A stretch of 64,000 nt of DNA from Gerris lacustris (taxonomy: Eukaryota > Arthropoda > Insecta > Hemiptera > Gerridae). This document shows positions 46,385 to 56,411 of this stretch, in pieces (the stretch's first letter is position 1; the number at the start of each line of letters is the position of its first letter). A program made the translations under genes and the position numbers. The notes beneath the pieces are model-generated. The model did no database searches and was not told the origin of the DNA. It was given only the letters and a program-made list of their open reading frames with translations. The stretch spans positions 119,668,979-119,732,978 of the forward strand of contig OX578276.1 in NCBI GenBank assembly GCA_951217055.1, written 5' to 3'.

Positions 46385-46486
46385 TGTGTGTGTGTGTGGG
46401 TGTATGTATATATAGATATATGTGTGTATGTATGTATATATATGTGTGTATGTGTATATATGTATAAATATATATACGTATAGACC
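46385..46486. repeat. Compound TG/TA microsatellite
   Basis: Mixed TGTG, TATG and TATA tracts. Confidence 0.85.
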
Positions 46487-46609
46487 ATTAACTTGTGCCT
46501 TTACAAAGACCTTTTTTTTATCGCATTATTTTTTTTTTAACATTGTTATGATTGGCATTGAAGTTTAAGGGGTGATCGGAAAAAAGAGAAGTAGCTGAAG
46601 TTATTCATT

Positions 46610-46670
46610 TTTAAAATTGCTATATTACGTTCCTGGAGGGACATCATCAGGTCTGTAATCGAAGTATTTC
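46610..46670 (-). repeat. Penelope-like terminal fragment with degenerate hammerhead-like core
   Basis: The minus strand reads CTGATGATGTCCCTCCAGGA, then ACGTAATATAGC (46650-46619). The order CTGANGA, short stem II, then xxAATATAGC matches the arms at 31221-31780, with GAAA altered to GTAA. Limits are uncertain, and no coding part was found nearby. Confidence 0.45.
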
Positions 46671-47310
46671 AACATTATTGTCTATTTACATTAACTAGTT
46701 ATGTTTTATTACAATAAAAAAATCTAACAAGTAATAACCAGCATACTTACATACTATATACACAACACACATACCTACGGCCTACAAACTTACTTAAACA
46801 ACCACAATCTCACTCATCCCCCACTTAGAATCTATTACAAAAGTCAGTAAAATATTTTAGAGATTACACATACATGTAAATAGGGGTATAATTACATTAA
46901 AAGTTTACATTAGCTTATTTACTAAAAGAGTTAATAAAAGAAACAATTTTAAAATAAAAGTTAATTAACAAATAAACAATAAAAGTTTATGCTTAAGGTG
47001 ACTAACAATGATGGAAATTAACACTTATATAACACTTAATAAAACACAAGTTGTTCAAGCTAAAATATATATTTGTCTAACCACAATTGATGGTTTAACC
47101 ACCAAATTTTGGCTAACAATGATTTGGTGAACATAGAAAAAAGATTGACACATACAATGTGTATTATACATACTTTTAGTAAAGGACTAAACTAAAACTG
47201 GAAGTTTACGAACTATAAAAAAAAATGTTTCACTTGATTTTCAAATAATATAAAAGTACTATAAAAATCTTACAGAAGATTTGATGAACCTTTTATTACA
47301 ATTTAAGATA
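46671..47310. other. AT-rich DNA, no gene seen
   Basis: A C/A-rich stretch at 46740-46850 gives way to AT-rich sequence. No frame or repeat end is supported. Confidence 0.45.
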
Positions 47311-47314
47311 TCAG

Positions 47315-47625
47315 GTGCGATTCGAGCGGTGAGCGGAGGGTGGCAGAGCGTTGCCGCTCACGTTTATGTTTACATTGATAATGGAAGTAGAAGACAGCCG
47401 GCTACGTGCTTCTGATCAAATCATGTTGCCGCTCACCGCTCAGTCTAAAGATTAATTTTCGCTCACCGCTCAGTCTTTTCAGTTAATTAGAAACTCTCGA
47501 CAAGTAAACATGGCAGTGAACTGACGAAAAATACCACCCAGCCTATTATTTTCACTCTTATCGTAGCCACCGCCTCTCACTGCTCTACCGCTCTGACGCT
47601 CTACCGCCATCGCGAGGCCTTCCTC
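47315..47625. mobile_element. GC-richer element with reiterated GAGCGGTGAGCG-type motifs
   Basis: GAGCGGTGAGCGG near 47327, GCCGCTCACCGCTCAGTCT near 47430, CGCTCACCGCTCAGTCT near 47460, and CTCTACCGCTCTGACGCTCT near 47582 are repeats of one motif in both orientations. The two outer parts (GCGGTGAGCGGAGGGTGGC, and on the other strand GCGGTAGAGCAGTGAGAGGC) are roughly inverted. Dense subterminal repeats of this kind are usual in hAT-type non-autonomous elements. Edges are not defined. Confidence 0.5.
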
Positions 47626-47984
47626 AATTAAGTATTTGACAGGTAGTTCTATGATAAACTGTCATTCAACGTTGCAAATTGCTTATGCATGATACTTCAT
47701 TATAAGCCGTCATTAACCCTTTTATATGTTCAAAATATCCTCCGTAGAAGCGTCATTTTCTAGAAGGGAGGTACCAGTAATTGATTATATGATGCAGAAT
47801 ATAAATGACTAAATGGTTCTGAATATACATTTTATGGTGCGTAGGCAAAACCGAGGACCCTTATACATTTGACGATGTTTCTTTCCTTTCTGGAGAATTT
47901 ATATACTTCCAAGTATAATGCATATTTACAAAAACCTCATGGTTGGAAGCTTTATCTAGACCGAAAGCACGCTACATACATTCT

Positions 47985-48021
47985 GTCTATACGTTGTCTG
48001 CTTAGCAGACAACGTATAGAC
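47985..48021. repeat. Perfect 17-bp hairpin, 3-nt loop
   Basis: GTCTATACGTTGTCTGC, TTA, GCAGACAACGTATAGAC: 17 perfect base pairs. It could be a structural motif of an unrecognised element. Confidence 0.95.
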
Positions 48022-48115
48022 TGAACGTGCTTGATGTTTCTTGAATTTATATGTTTTAAGTATAACGACTATGTTGAGAAAGTACAATGCTTATAGACGA
48101 GGTCTAGATTACACG

Positions 48116-48152
48116 AAAGTAATGACGTCATAACTTGTGACGTCATTACTTT
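48116..48152. repeat. Perfect 15-bp hairpin carrying two TGACGTCA sites
   Basis: AAAGTAATGACGTCA, 7-base spacer, TGACGTCATTACTTT. Each arm contains TGACGTCA, the consensus CRE/ATF palindrome. Regulatory use is speculative. Confidence 0.9.
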
Positions 48153-48194
48153 ATACTGCCATTATCTGTAAAAATAAATGGTTCAAAAGTTTCA

Positions 48195-48990
48195 AGTTCA
48201 AGTTCAAGTTTCAGGTTCAGTGGTCAAACGTGTATTGTAGCTGAACTCGTCCTATAGGCCGCGCCGTAGGCACAAATTGTCTACGTCCCTGTTTATGTGC
48301 AAAGCACATACTTGGTCAAAAACATAGTCTGTAATGTTACCATTTGAGAAATTAATATTTTTAAAGCTTCACTAATAAATGTATTTATAGGCAAGATTGC
48401 TGTGAAAAGTTTAACCTTGCTAACAATAGATTTAATTAAATAAATTATCTATTAAATTATAATGATTCGATATAAACAGAGAAAACTATGAAAAATATAA
48501 TTAGTATGTTTTATTATCAACCAAACAATAGAGATGAGTTTATAATTTGCTTTGAATTCATAATTTTCTACTTTCACTATTGAATCGTCGAATAATCAAG
48601 GTAGTAAACTACTATTGATTGGCACGTGATTTTTTCCCATTATGATTTTTTTAATTGATCTAAGAATTATATAGATAATTGTATTGCATTGTATATTGTG
48701 TGAGATGCAACAGATTGCATTGTTCGTTTTTTACATTGTTCAGCTTGAGTTCACTAATATTTTCGTTATTATGATGATCTATTTATAGTTTTATTTTTCC
48801 AATTTCAGTAAATTTGTTTAATTTAATAAAATATTCACAAGTTTTTGGTTTAATAGGTTATTTAAAAAAAAAAAAAATATTTGTTTTGAAATGCTTTTTT
48901 AACATTACTGACCATTTGGTGTATGTGGAAATTTAATAGAAGTTTGTTTCATAGAATATGATCGCAATGTTTGTGCAACTAGACCAATAT
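48195..48990. other. AT-rich DNA, no gene seen
   Basis: It opens with a short (TTCAAG)n stretch (about 48197-48217). No gene is supported. An A-rich run lies near 48868-48880. Confidence 0.5.
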
Positions 48991-48991
48991 T

Positions 48992-49470
48992 GCTTCCGAG
49001 TTTACCGAAGGTAACGGGAGGATTATGATCTGAAGAGCAAAACATTTTTTATCTCTCCGAATTCAAAATTCTTGAGCTGAAATCCGTTTCAGACATTAGA
49101 GAACATTTTTGTCTGTCTGTCGGTCTGTTGTTCAATATTTTTGAGAACCACCTCATATCCTGAGATCATAAAATAATCTCTGACTTTGATCAAATTCAGA
49201 TCAATTTCATTTGATCATAATTAAATCACTGTTTGTCCCATATTAATTTCAACCATCTGCACACATTTAATATTGAATAAAAATAAATATGTCCCCTCTA
49301 GGCATTGAAACAAGTACAAACAATCAAACTGTTAATCCTTAGTGGAATCACATTGTTTTACATTTATGTGACTACCACAGGCAGTTATGAGGTAGGCACA
49401 TAGCTTCCTTGTGCACGACGAAATTATGTTTTTTATTTTGTATGTTTTTTTTCCTTTCGCGTTCTTAGTA
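48992..49470. repeat. Dispersed repeat A, rearranged copy
   Basis: The start GCTTCCGAGTTTACCGAAGG, then ATCTGAAGAGC and CAGACATTAGAGAACATTTT runs in the + direction to about 49280. From about 49380 the sequence CAGGCAGTTATGAGG, GGCACATAGCTTCC reads like the other end of repeat A in reverse orientation. The copy thus seems to join two opposed parts. Confidence 0.5.
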
Positions 49471-49884
49471 ATAATTGGTGATTTGTTCGGAATATATAAA
49501 TGAATTTTATAATTTATTATGCTTCTTTACGATTTATTTGTTCATATTTATTGTGCCAAGGATCAATTATACTTGTTACGGGTAAAGTTTTGATGAATCT
49601 AGACTTTCTAAAGGAAAAATATTCTGGTAATTAGGCAAATCCTAGCGTTTCGAACCCATTGTATGGATCTTTATTACAAGAACTGATTGATTAAGTATAA
49701 TGATCTTTAGTGGAAGAGTCGTTAGTAAAAACCATTAATAATAATTATTTCAAAATCTATCTCTGGCACATTCTCTTTCCAAAAATTTAGATTCAGAATT
49801 TGTTAAGGAAAACTAGAAAGTAAAAATTGGTCGACTTATTGGTTAAAGAAATGGTTCGATGCCATGTCAAGTCCCAAAAAAGAG
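49471..49884. other. AT-rich DNA, no gene seen
   Basis: No supported feature. Confidence 0.5.
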
Positions 49885-50190
49885 ACAAGAATGTGTTATC
49901 TTGGTGCTTAGGCTTCCGCGATTGGCTTCATAATGGAGTTGTAGGTCTTCCAGTGGTGACCGCGTCAAAGTGGATGATGTTTCCGATGTTTCGCCTCTTA
50001 TGCTAGAGCCATCTTCAGGGTAGAGCATGTTGTTCTGATGAGAGAAACAAAACCGTTCACGTTGTTTTTCTCATCTGAACAACATGCTCTACCCTGAAGA
50101 TGTCTGTAGCATTAGAGGCGAAAAGTTGGAAACATCATCCACTATGACGCGGTCACCACCGGAAAACCTAGAACTCCAAACAAGAATGTG
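49885..50190. mobile_element. Penelope-like fold-back element with 11-bp target duplication
   Basis: ACAAGAATGTG occurs at 49885-49895 and 50180-50190 as direct flanks. Between them lie a 38-base non-palindromic tail (49896-49933) and a palindrome of about 245 bp (49934-50178; TGGAGTT...AACTCCA). Each arm holds CTACCCTGAAGATG...GAGGCGAAA (50094-50123 on +; 50018-49989 on minus), a hammerhead-like core. The target duplication, tail and inverted terminal-repeat pair repeat the architecture of 31221-31780 with a different sequence and mirrored orientation. Confidence 0.65.
49989..50018 (-). ncRNA. Hammerhead-like core, minus-strand arm
   Basis: The minus strand reads CTGAAGA, TGGCTCTAGCATAAGAGGC (CTCT can pair with AGAG as stem II), GAAA, then CATCGG. 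The arrangement follows the reduced hammerheads of Penelope-like terminal repeats. Stem III is not convincing; activity is unproven. Confidence 0.4.
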
Positions 50191-51989
50191 GTCTGTAATC
50201 TCGGTTTTACCAAACTTAAGCGTAGTTATACTAGTACCTACCAGAATCCCATCCTAAAACTAATTCTGTTTGAATTAAATCTTTAAAATTTCATAACTCA
50301 GTAAATTTAGGACAGAATAAATGTTTGTTTGTTTAAAAAGAGTTTGTCAACAGTACAGTTATACTTAAGATTCTGCCCTAAAGAAAATGGTTCTCATTTA
50401 AAATTTATAATTGCGGTTATTGGGTTTTTGATAGTTTCAAATTTGTACCATCAAATTGATTTAATACGGTTTAAGCCAAAAGTTCAAGAACTTTTAAGGC
50501 CTTAAGTGGCTTTTATCATGGTCACTTTTATGGTCATTAAATTAGATCATAAATATACTCTGTTATTTGAAGGTAAGACTAAATTGTTGAATCCAGATTG
50601 TAGGTTTAGGATTACACAACACTGAGAGGTCAGTGAGTGTTGATATAGGAGAATGGCTTTTACTTTTCAAGTCCATAAAGCTATTGAATAAGTTTCAGCT
50701 TGTTATGTATGTGTTAAGACTTGGGGAAAGTGACCCCTTTCACCCTGGAGGGTGTCTGGACTTTGTCCCAACTCACGCTCTGACTCGCTCCACTCTATTA
50801 GCATTTCTCATCTCGAGCTCTGCGTCTCGAATAAAGATCTTTCGATTTGATTAAAAGGGTTTTAAAATATAAAACCTGTGTAGAAGTCGAGTCTAGTTTA
50901 AGTTTCTTAAAAATCTGCATTCTGGTTTTTTACTCTATAAGAAAGCAATCAATTTCCTTTACACCTAAAAGTTATTTGCGGAAGACGTTTTAAAAGAAAG
51001 TTTAACTCATTAATTAACTCTTAAGAGTATCTACTCTTTTTAACATTTACTTACTCTTAAAATCTTTACTTAAGAACGCACTATTTGAGTGATCAACTGA
51101 AGTAAAATAGGATTTAATTAACTTAAAAATGAACTAATCATTCATTATTTTTATATTAAAATATGCTGTCAGTGCATCATGAATTGTTATTTCACACTAT
51201 TATTAACTCTCCGAAATAATGATGCATATAAATTGTAATCAAAAAAATATACAATTTTTTAAACAAGCTGTAAACATTATTCCAAAAATAATAACATTTA
51301 AAAACGAAGGTACCTGTTCCTAATTATTAACTTATCTGATTTGACACAGGTCCAATTTTTAAAATCTGCAGCAAGCAAAGTTGAATCCTCTTTTAAAACT
51401 GTTATGTAAAGTCATGTATTAATACTTCATTTTTTCTTCATTTTTTATAATTTGTGCCAAATGGAAAAAAGAGTTAGTTATCAAATTAACATTTTACATT
51501 TTTTTTTAAATTCAAGTCCCAATTTTAACTTATAAATATATTATTTTTAGAATACAAGTAATATTATATTTTAAATTTAATTTAACTTTTTAGCATTAAA
51601 AAGAAAAAAAATATAATATTCTTACATTTCCAAATAATTTGTGTATTTTCTCTTAATTTGATTGTTAATTGGCACAAATTATATTATAATGTATCACTGT
51701 TCCTTTGAAATATTACAATAATTTTACACAGGGCAGTTCTTTTAATGGAAACATTTATCTGATAACAAATGTTTAAGAATAATATTCAAATTAATTAATT
51801 TCAAAATATGGGATAATTTAATTATTAACATTTAATATTGTTATAAATCATTTTTTCAAAGGTATTTTTGGGAGTTATTAATAACATTTAAATGTTATTT
51901 ATGATAAACTGTATATAAATTCATTTTTTGTTGTTAATAATTGGATAACATTTTATTTATTACTTGAAAGTTTATGCTTGTATTTTTAA
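50191..51989. other. AT-rich DNA, no gene; a small GC-richer patch
   Basis: A GC-richer patch at 50700-50840 ends CTCGAATAAAGATCTTTCG, which contains a poly(A)-signal-like AATAAA and could be a solo LTR or LTR fragment, but no matching second copy or target duplication was seen. The 73-codon frame there has no motif. The rest is AT-rich. Confidence 0.4.
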
Positions 51990-52310
51990 TTTCTTATATA
52001 AAGGTAGTATATATTGAGAGAAATTATTGTAATGGGTATAAAATTCTATTTTGATGTTGTTTTTTTTCGGTAAATAAGTGGTTTTTAGAAAATTTATTTT
52101 TATCAGCTGCTGTGTCTAGTCTGCGCATAGAAGCCTAAACGCCAGAACGCCTAAACTAATTAGCCAATTTCAATAAAATTTGGCGTACCAGTTCAGAAAA
52201 AGCAATCCCCGAAAAAAAAATCCTTTTTATCGGCATATTTTTAAAAAATATTTATCTCCAGTAGGGAAAAAAAGTTATGATTGTGAATTAGTTTAGAGGG
52301 ACTAAAACAG
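51990..52310 (+). repeat. Dispersed repeat B, diverged copy
   Basis: GAGAGAAATTATTGTAATGG, GTGTCTAGTCTGCGCATAGA and AATTTCAATAAAATTTGGCG correspond to successive blocks of the copies at 19144 and 41992, with many differences. Confidence 0.5.
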
Positions 52311-52581
52311 GTCATTTCATCCCTGAACTCAAAAAGTAGGGAGAAAAAGTAAAAGTAGGGCGAAAAAGTAAAGATTGCAACTTAATTATTTTATAAATAG
52401 TAGAAAATGTATGGCTAATGTAATGAAGTCGAAATCAGGTTGGCGGCACTGCGCTTTTTTGACCATGTTTATATTTGTTTACAACATTATAACCTGCATC
52501 TAAATAACCTTCTATTTGAGTTTAATTCCAATTCTTATTTGTTTTTAATATTGAATCTCTTATATCTGCTATTAAAAGTGC

Positions 52582-53141
52582 TAGAGGTCGACCAAGAAGT
52601 CATGAACACGGGAGAAACGGAAAGCTTAACTTCGTTTAAAATCGGAACTTCCGAGTAGTGCCGAAGTTAGTACAGTCGGGTGCTAAGACAATACCCATTT
52701 CTAGTTTGTATGACATGCGCAGTTACGTCAAATCTCACGAATAACAACAACAAGAAGGTTTCCAATCTGTTAGGTTTCCTGTTTTGTTTGTTTTTATACA
52801 ATACGAATTATAGTCACACCTGTCCTAAATCCAAATAACTCAGAAATATAGAGGAAGATATAATAGATTATGAAAGAAGAAAATCGATTTAAATTGAAAG
52901 AATATTATTATGAATAATAATATAAAGATATTATCGTACATTATTAGTGATTTCTTATTAGGTACAGTGTTGCCTGTTGCATAAAATATTAAAAAAATAT
53001 AGAAGTTATCAAAAATAAAATTAATAATAACAAAAGAACAACACTGTGTTTTTTGACCGTGGTCTATAATATCAAAAACTGACTGTACATGACGACACTA
53101 GCGCCCTCCTCACATTTCCATGACTTCTTGGTCGACCTCTA
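52582..53141. mobile_element. TIR element (560 bp), 23-bp perfect inverted ends
   Basis: TAGAGGTCGACCAAGAAGTC plus ATG at 52582-52604 is mirrored exactly at 53119-53141. A further inverted pair lies inside (GTACAGTCGG near 52672 against TGACTGTACATG near 53080). If the outermost TA is a duplicated target, it would fit Tc1/mariner. No transposase frame is present; the interior gives short frames only. Confidence 0.75.
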
Positions 53142-53232
53142 ATAATTATTGTAATTTATTAAAATATTAAATAAAAACTGTGCAATGGACGAAAATGTGT
53201 ATCTTTTTTCTACTGGAGATAAAATATTGTAT

Positions 53233-53385
53233 GTACCTAGTGAGTAAAGTGCCATTATTTCCCTCGCGATAATTATCTCCCTCGGCTGCGCCTCGGGATT
53301 TAGGGACCATGGTTCCTTCGGCTTCACCTCAAGAACCAACTTTTTCGCTCAGGGAATAATGGCTTACTTTACTCCCTAGGTGCAT
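53233..53385. repeat. Short fold-back repeat (~150 bp)
   Basis: TACCTAGTGAGTAAAGTGCC then ATTATTTCCCT pairs with AGGGAATAATGGC and TTACTTTACTCCCTAGGTG. The centre has CCTCGGCTGCGCCTCGGG and CCTTCGGCTTCACCTC. The layout resembles 7838-7982. Confidence 0.65.
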
Positions 53386-55783
53386 AAATAACTATTGTTT
53401 TGAAATGTGCATTTTAACATTGATGGTCAAATAGTTAATTTAAAAATTGACTATTTTATTTTATTTTTCTTTTAATTTTTAACAATAATTAATATGACAC
53501 CGGTATAAATTTAATGGGCTTATGGCTTATTAACTTACAGAAAATCGTCACACATATTGTAAAATCGCAATAAATAGAAAATTTTATGTTACACAACTTC
53601 AAAGTACTGGACTTTACCCAGTGTAAAGTTCTTGATTGTTCACACAATTATAAATGAGAAATTTACTCCATTATCATGTTTAGGAATCAATAACTAAAAC
53701 CATGGAACATATTTTTCCATTGCTTATTCTTAGTTCATTACTAATTTTAGAAGTCTTGGAATACATTCAATAATTTTTTTTAGACTTGTCAGGAAATGTT
53801 GTTAAACTTCATCTTACACATTTTATTTTTTTTTTTTTCAGTTTTCACATTAATTTTTTTATGAACTTAGAAAAATATTTGTTCAATATTATCTAAATCT
53901 GTGAATCATTCTTTGAGAGGAAAATAGAAACAAGTTTAAAAATGTATATTTTTTTTCTGCTAAGTTTACAGAAGCTAAAAATTATTGAAGTTAAAGATTA
54001 TTATGGAGTCAAGGAGTCCAAAGTGCTTTCCTAATAGCATGCCTCCCAGCTCGACCTCTTCCTAATAAAAATATTTTTAGAAAACCAGTTTCTTCTACCA
54101 AAAAAATAAAATCATATTTTTGTAGAAGGCACAACAGAAATTATTAAACTTTTCATCAAGTCTATCTTTAGATAAAAAAAAAAAATCGAGTGGGCTTGTT
54201 CTAACGGTTTATTACACTGTTTCTCCTGCATGCTATAGGCTATAAGGCTACAAGACCTGAAGGATTATATGTATATGTATAGTTGCTCAAATTACGAGTT
54301 ATAATAATAATAAGCTAAGAGAACTTTACTTTTGTCCTCGTTGTTAAATAAAAATTAAAAATCCTTCTCCATTATCCAAATTCCTTTGTTGTTAAGAGCA
54401 TCTGGAATTGGGTTTGGAGTGATGGAATAAAATGTGACTCTAATCTCTTATCAAACATAGCAATACTTTTCGGTAATCCCTAGGAAGGTAATATAAATTT
54501 TGAATAGCTCTAGCTCACTAGCATAGTGATTGGTGGTATTATTTTTTAATCATGACTGTTTATCAGAAGGTCGTAGAATTTCTATTTTCTATAATGGGTG
54601 TCCATCCGTGTAAGTCCTACATTAATTCTTTAATTCCAGGTTCCGAATAATTCTTATAGAAATAATAACATGTAAATAATACATTTAGACTTTAGGCTGA
54701 TAATACATTTCTATATAGACTCACATAATTCCAAAAATAGATTTTTATGATAGTCCGAAAATTCCAATTAAGTTTCGTCTGTTAAGAGTTTAATTGATTA
54801 AAAATAGAATTTATTAAACGGTTTCATTTCTATGTAGATTTTCTTTTATTCGAATATGAAAATTAATCGAATGATGGATATCAATAAATTTATTTTTCAA
54901 GTTGATTTTTAATATCAATCAAATTTTTAAACTGAGCTTCATTTCTATTTTTTTTATTAATTTAATTTTCTGATTGGTTGTTATGTAACATCAAAGACTA
55001 TCGAATCCACACTATAATTAATACGAAAGTGCTAAGAAGGATTACAGTTGTAAACTATTCCTAGGTATACATATACACAAATAATAAATCTAACAAATTG
55101 GACGAAGATATTAAACTTCATTTTTTAATTTTAAAATGTGGAATGCAAACCAGAATTAAAAGAATTCTTGGTTTCCTCTTCTCAACAAGTCGAGAGAATT
55201 TTTTCAAAATACAAACTACCTGACTTACAGAAGATGTATAGAGCCTAGTATTTACTCAGACCTAAACCCTTGTCCTAAATAAATAACAGTCTTGTTTTTA
55301 CCTTATTTCTTAGGCGCCAAGACACCGGAAAAACTCTACTTCATGCTTCATGTTGATTGCTTCTTTTATTTTACCTCACTAAAGTGAGTTGCTTCAAATT
55401 TTTCAAGTCAAACTGAAGTAGCAAACACTTTTTTAAACATCAGAGAGTACTTCAGTAGATTGTTATCTAATACACTCTTTAGGTTTTAGATAGAATTTTA
55501 AACTCGGGCTTATAATATTAGTTTATAAAAGTAAATTTTAGGTATATTATAGTATTTTATATTAAGCTATAGGTTTTGTAACGGTGATGACCTTTAAATT
55601 CTACTATTGAGAGAGCAAGTATCTTAGTAATTTAATGGTATTGTAATTAAATCTTATTTGATCTATACAAATTATTTGTTTACAGTTTATCATTTTATAT
55701 GGAGCATTTCTTATTTTTAGTTAATTTTACTGTAGTCAATATTTTTACTACCTACTGAACTAAAACGGAGAAATTATATAAAT
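53386..55783. other. AT-rich DNA, no gene seen
   Basis: No supported gene. A weak trace of repeat A's start may lie near 53958 (GCTAAGTTTACAGAAGC). Confidence 0.5.
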
Positions 55784-56411
55784 AGACTGCCAATTGGTGT
55801 GGCACATAGCTTCCTCTTATCCCATCTCGTACTTTATTGATTTTATGCTTTTAGAAGCCATTATTGTCTAATTAGTCTAATTGTTTCCCCCGTTTTTTTA
55901 AGCTGTCAAAATTGTTTTGATATTATACATGAATTAAAGTATCAATTTAGCAAAAGTTAAAGAGCGCAGACGGTTCATATTAATCTGGGGCTATCTGCGG
56001 GTAACATTCGATAAACTATAAAAGTTTCATACAAATCAGTTAAGTACTTTTGAAGCTATAGGTGTAAATAAATGTATGTTTGTGCGAACATAAGTGGAAG
56101 AGAAACGATAATAAGTGGAAGAGAAAAAACAGGCGCAGAAGATTGAAACTTATTTGGGACCAACAATAGGCTAATTATGACCTACAAAACAAATTTCATT
56201 GCAATTAGACGTGTAGTTTTTAAGATATGTTGGTTCGCAAAAATTGAGTGACATACCGACAGACCGACAAACAGACACGGAACCAAAAATGTTCCCTGAT
56301 GTCTGAAACGGATTTCTGTCTTCAAATAATTTTTTGAAATCAGAGACCTAAATATTTTTTGTTCTTCAGAACGATCACATAGCTTCCGTTACCTTCGGTA
56401 AGCTCGGAAGC
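55784..56411 (-). repeat. Dispersed repeat A, full-looking copy (reverse)
   Basis: AGACTGCCAATTGGTGTGGC then ACATAGCTTCC (left) through TTTGGTTCCGTGTCTG-type sequence (near 56270-56290) to GTTCTTCAGAACGATCAC and GCTTCCGTTACCTTCGGTAA with GCTCGGAAGC (right). This copy keeps both terminal hairpins perfectly: GCTTCCG/CGGAAGC and GTTCTKMAGAAC. It is the best reference for the family in this window. Confidence 0.75.

Noticed and set aside
50700..50870. Possible solo LTR with AATAAA
   Set aside because: No second copy, no target duplication and no clear TG...CA borders in the window.
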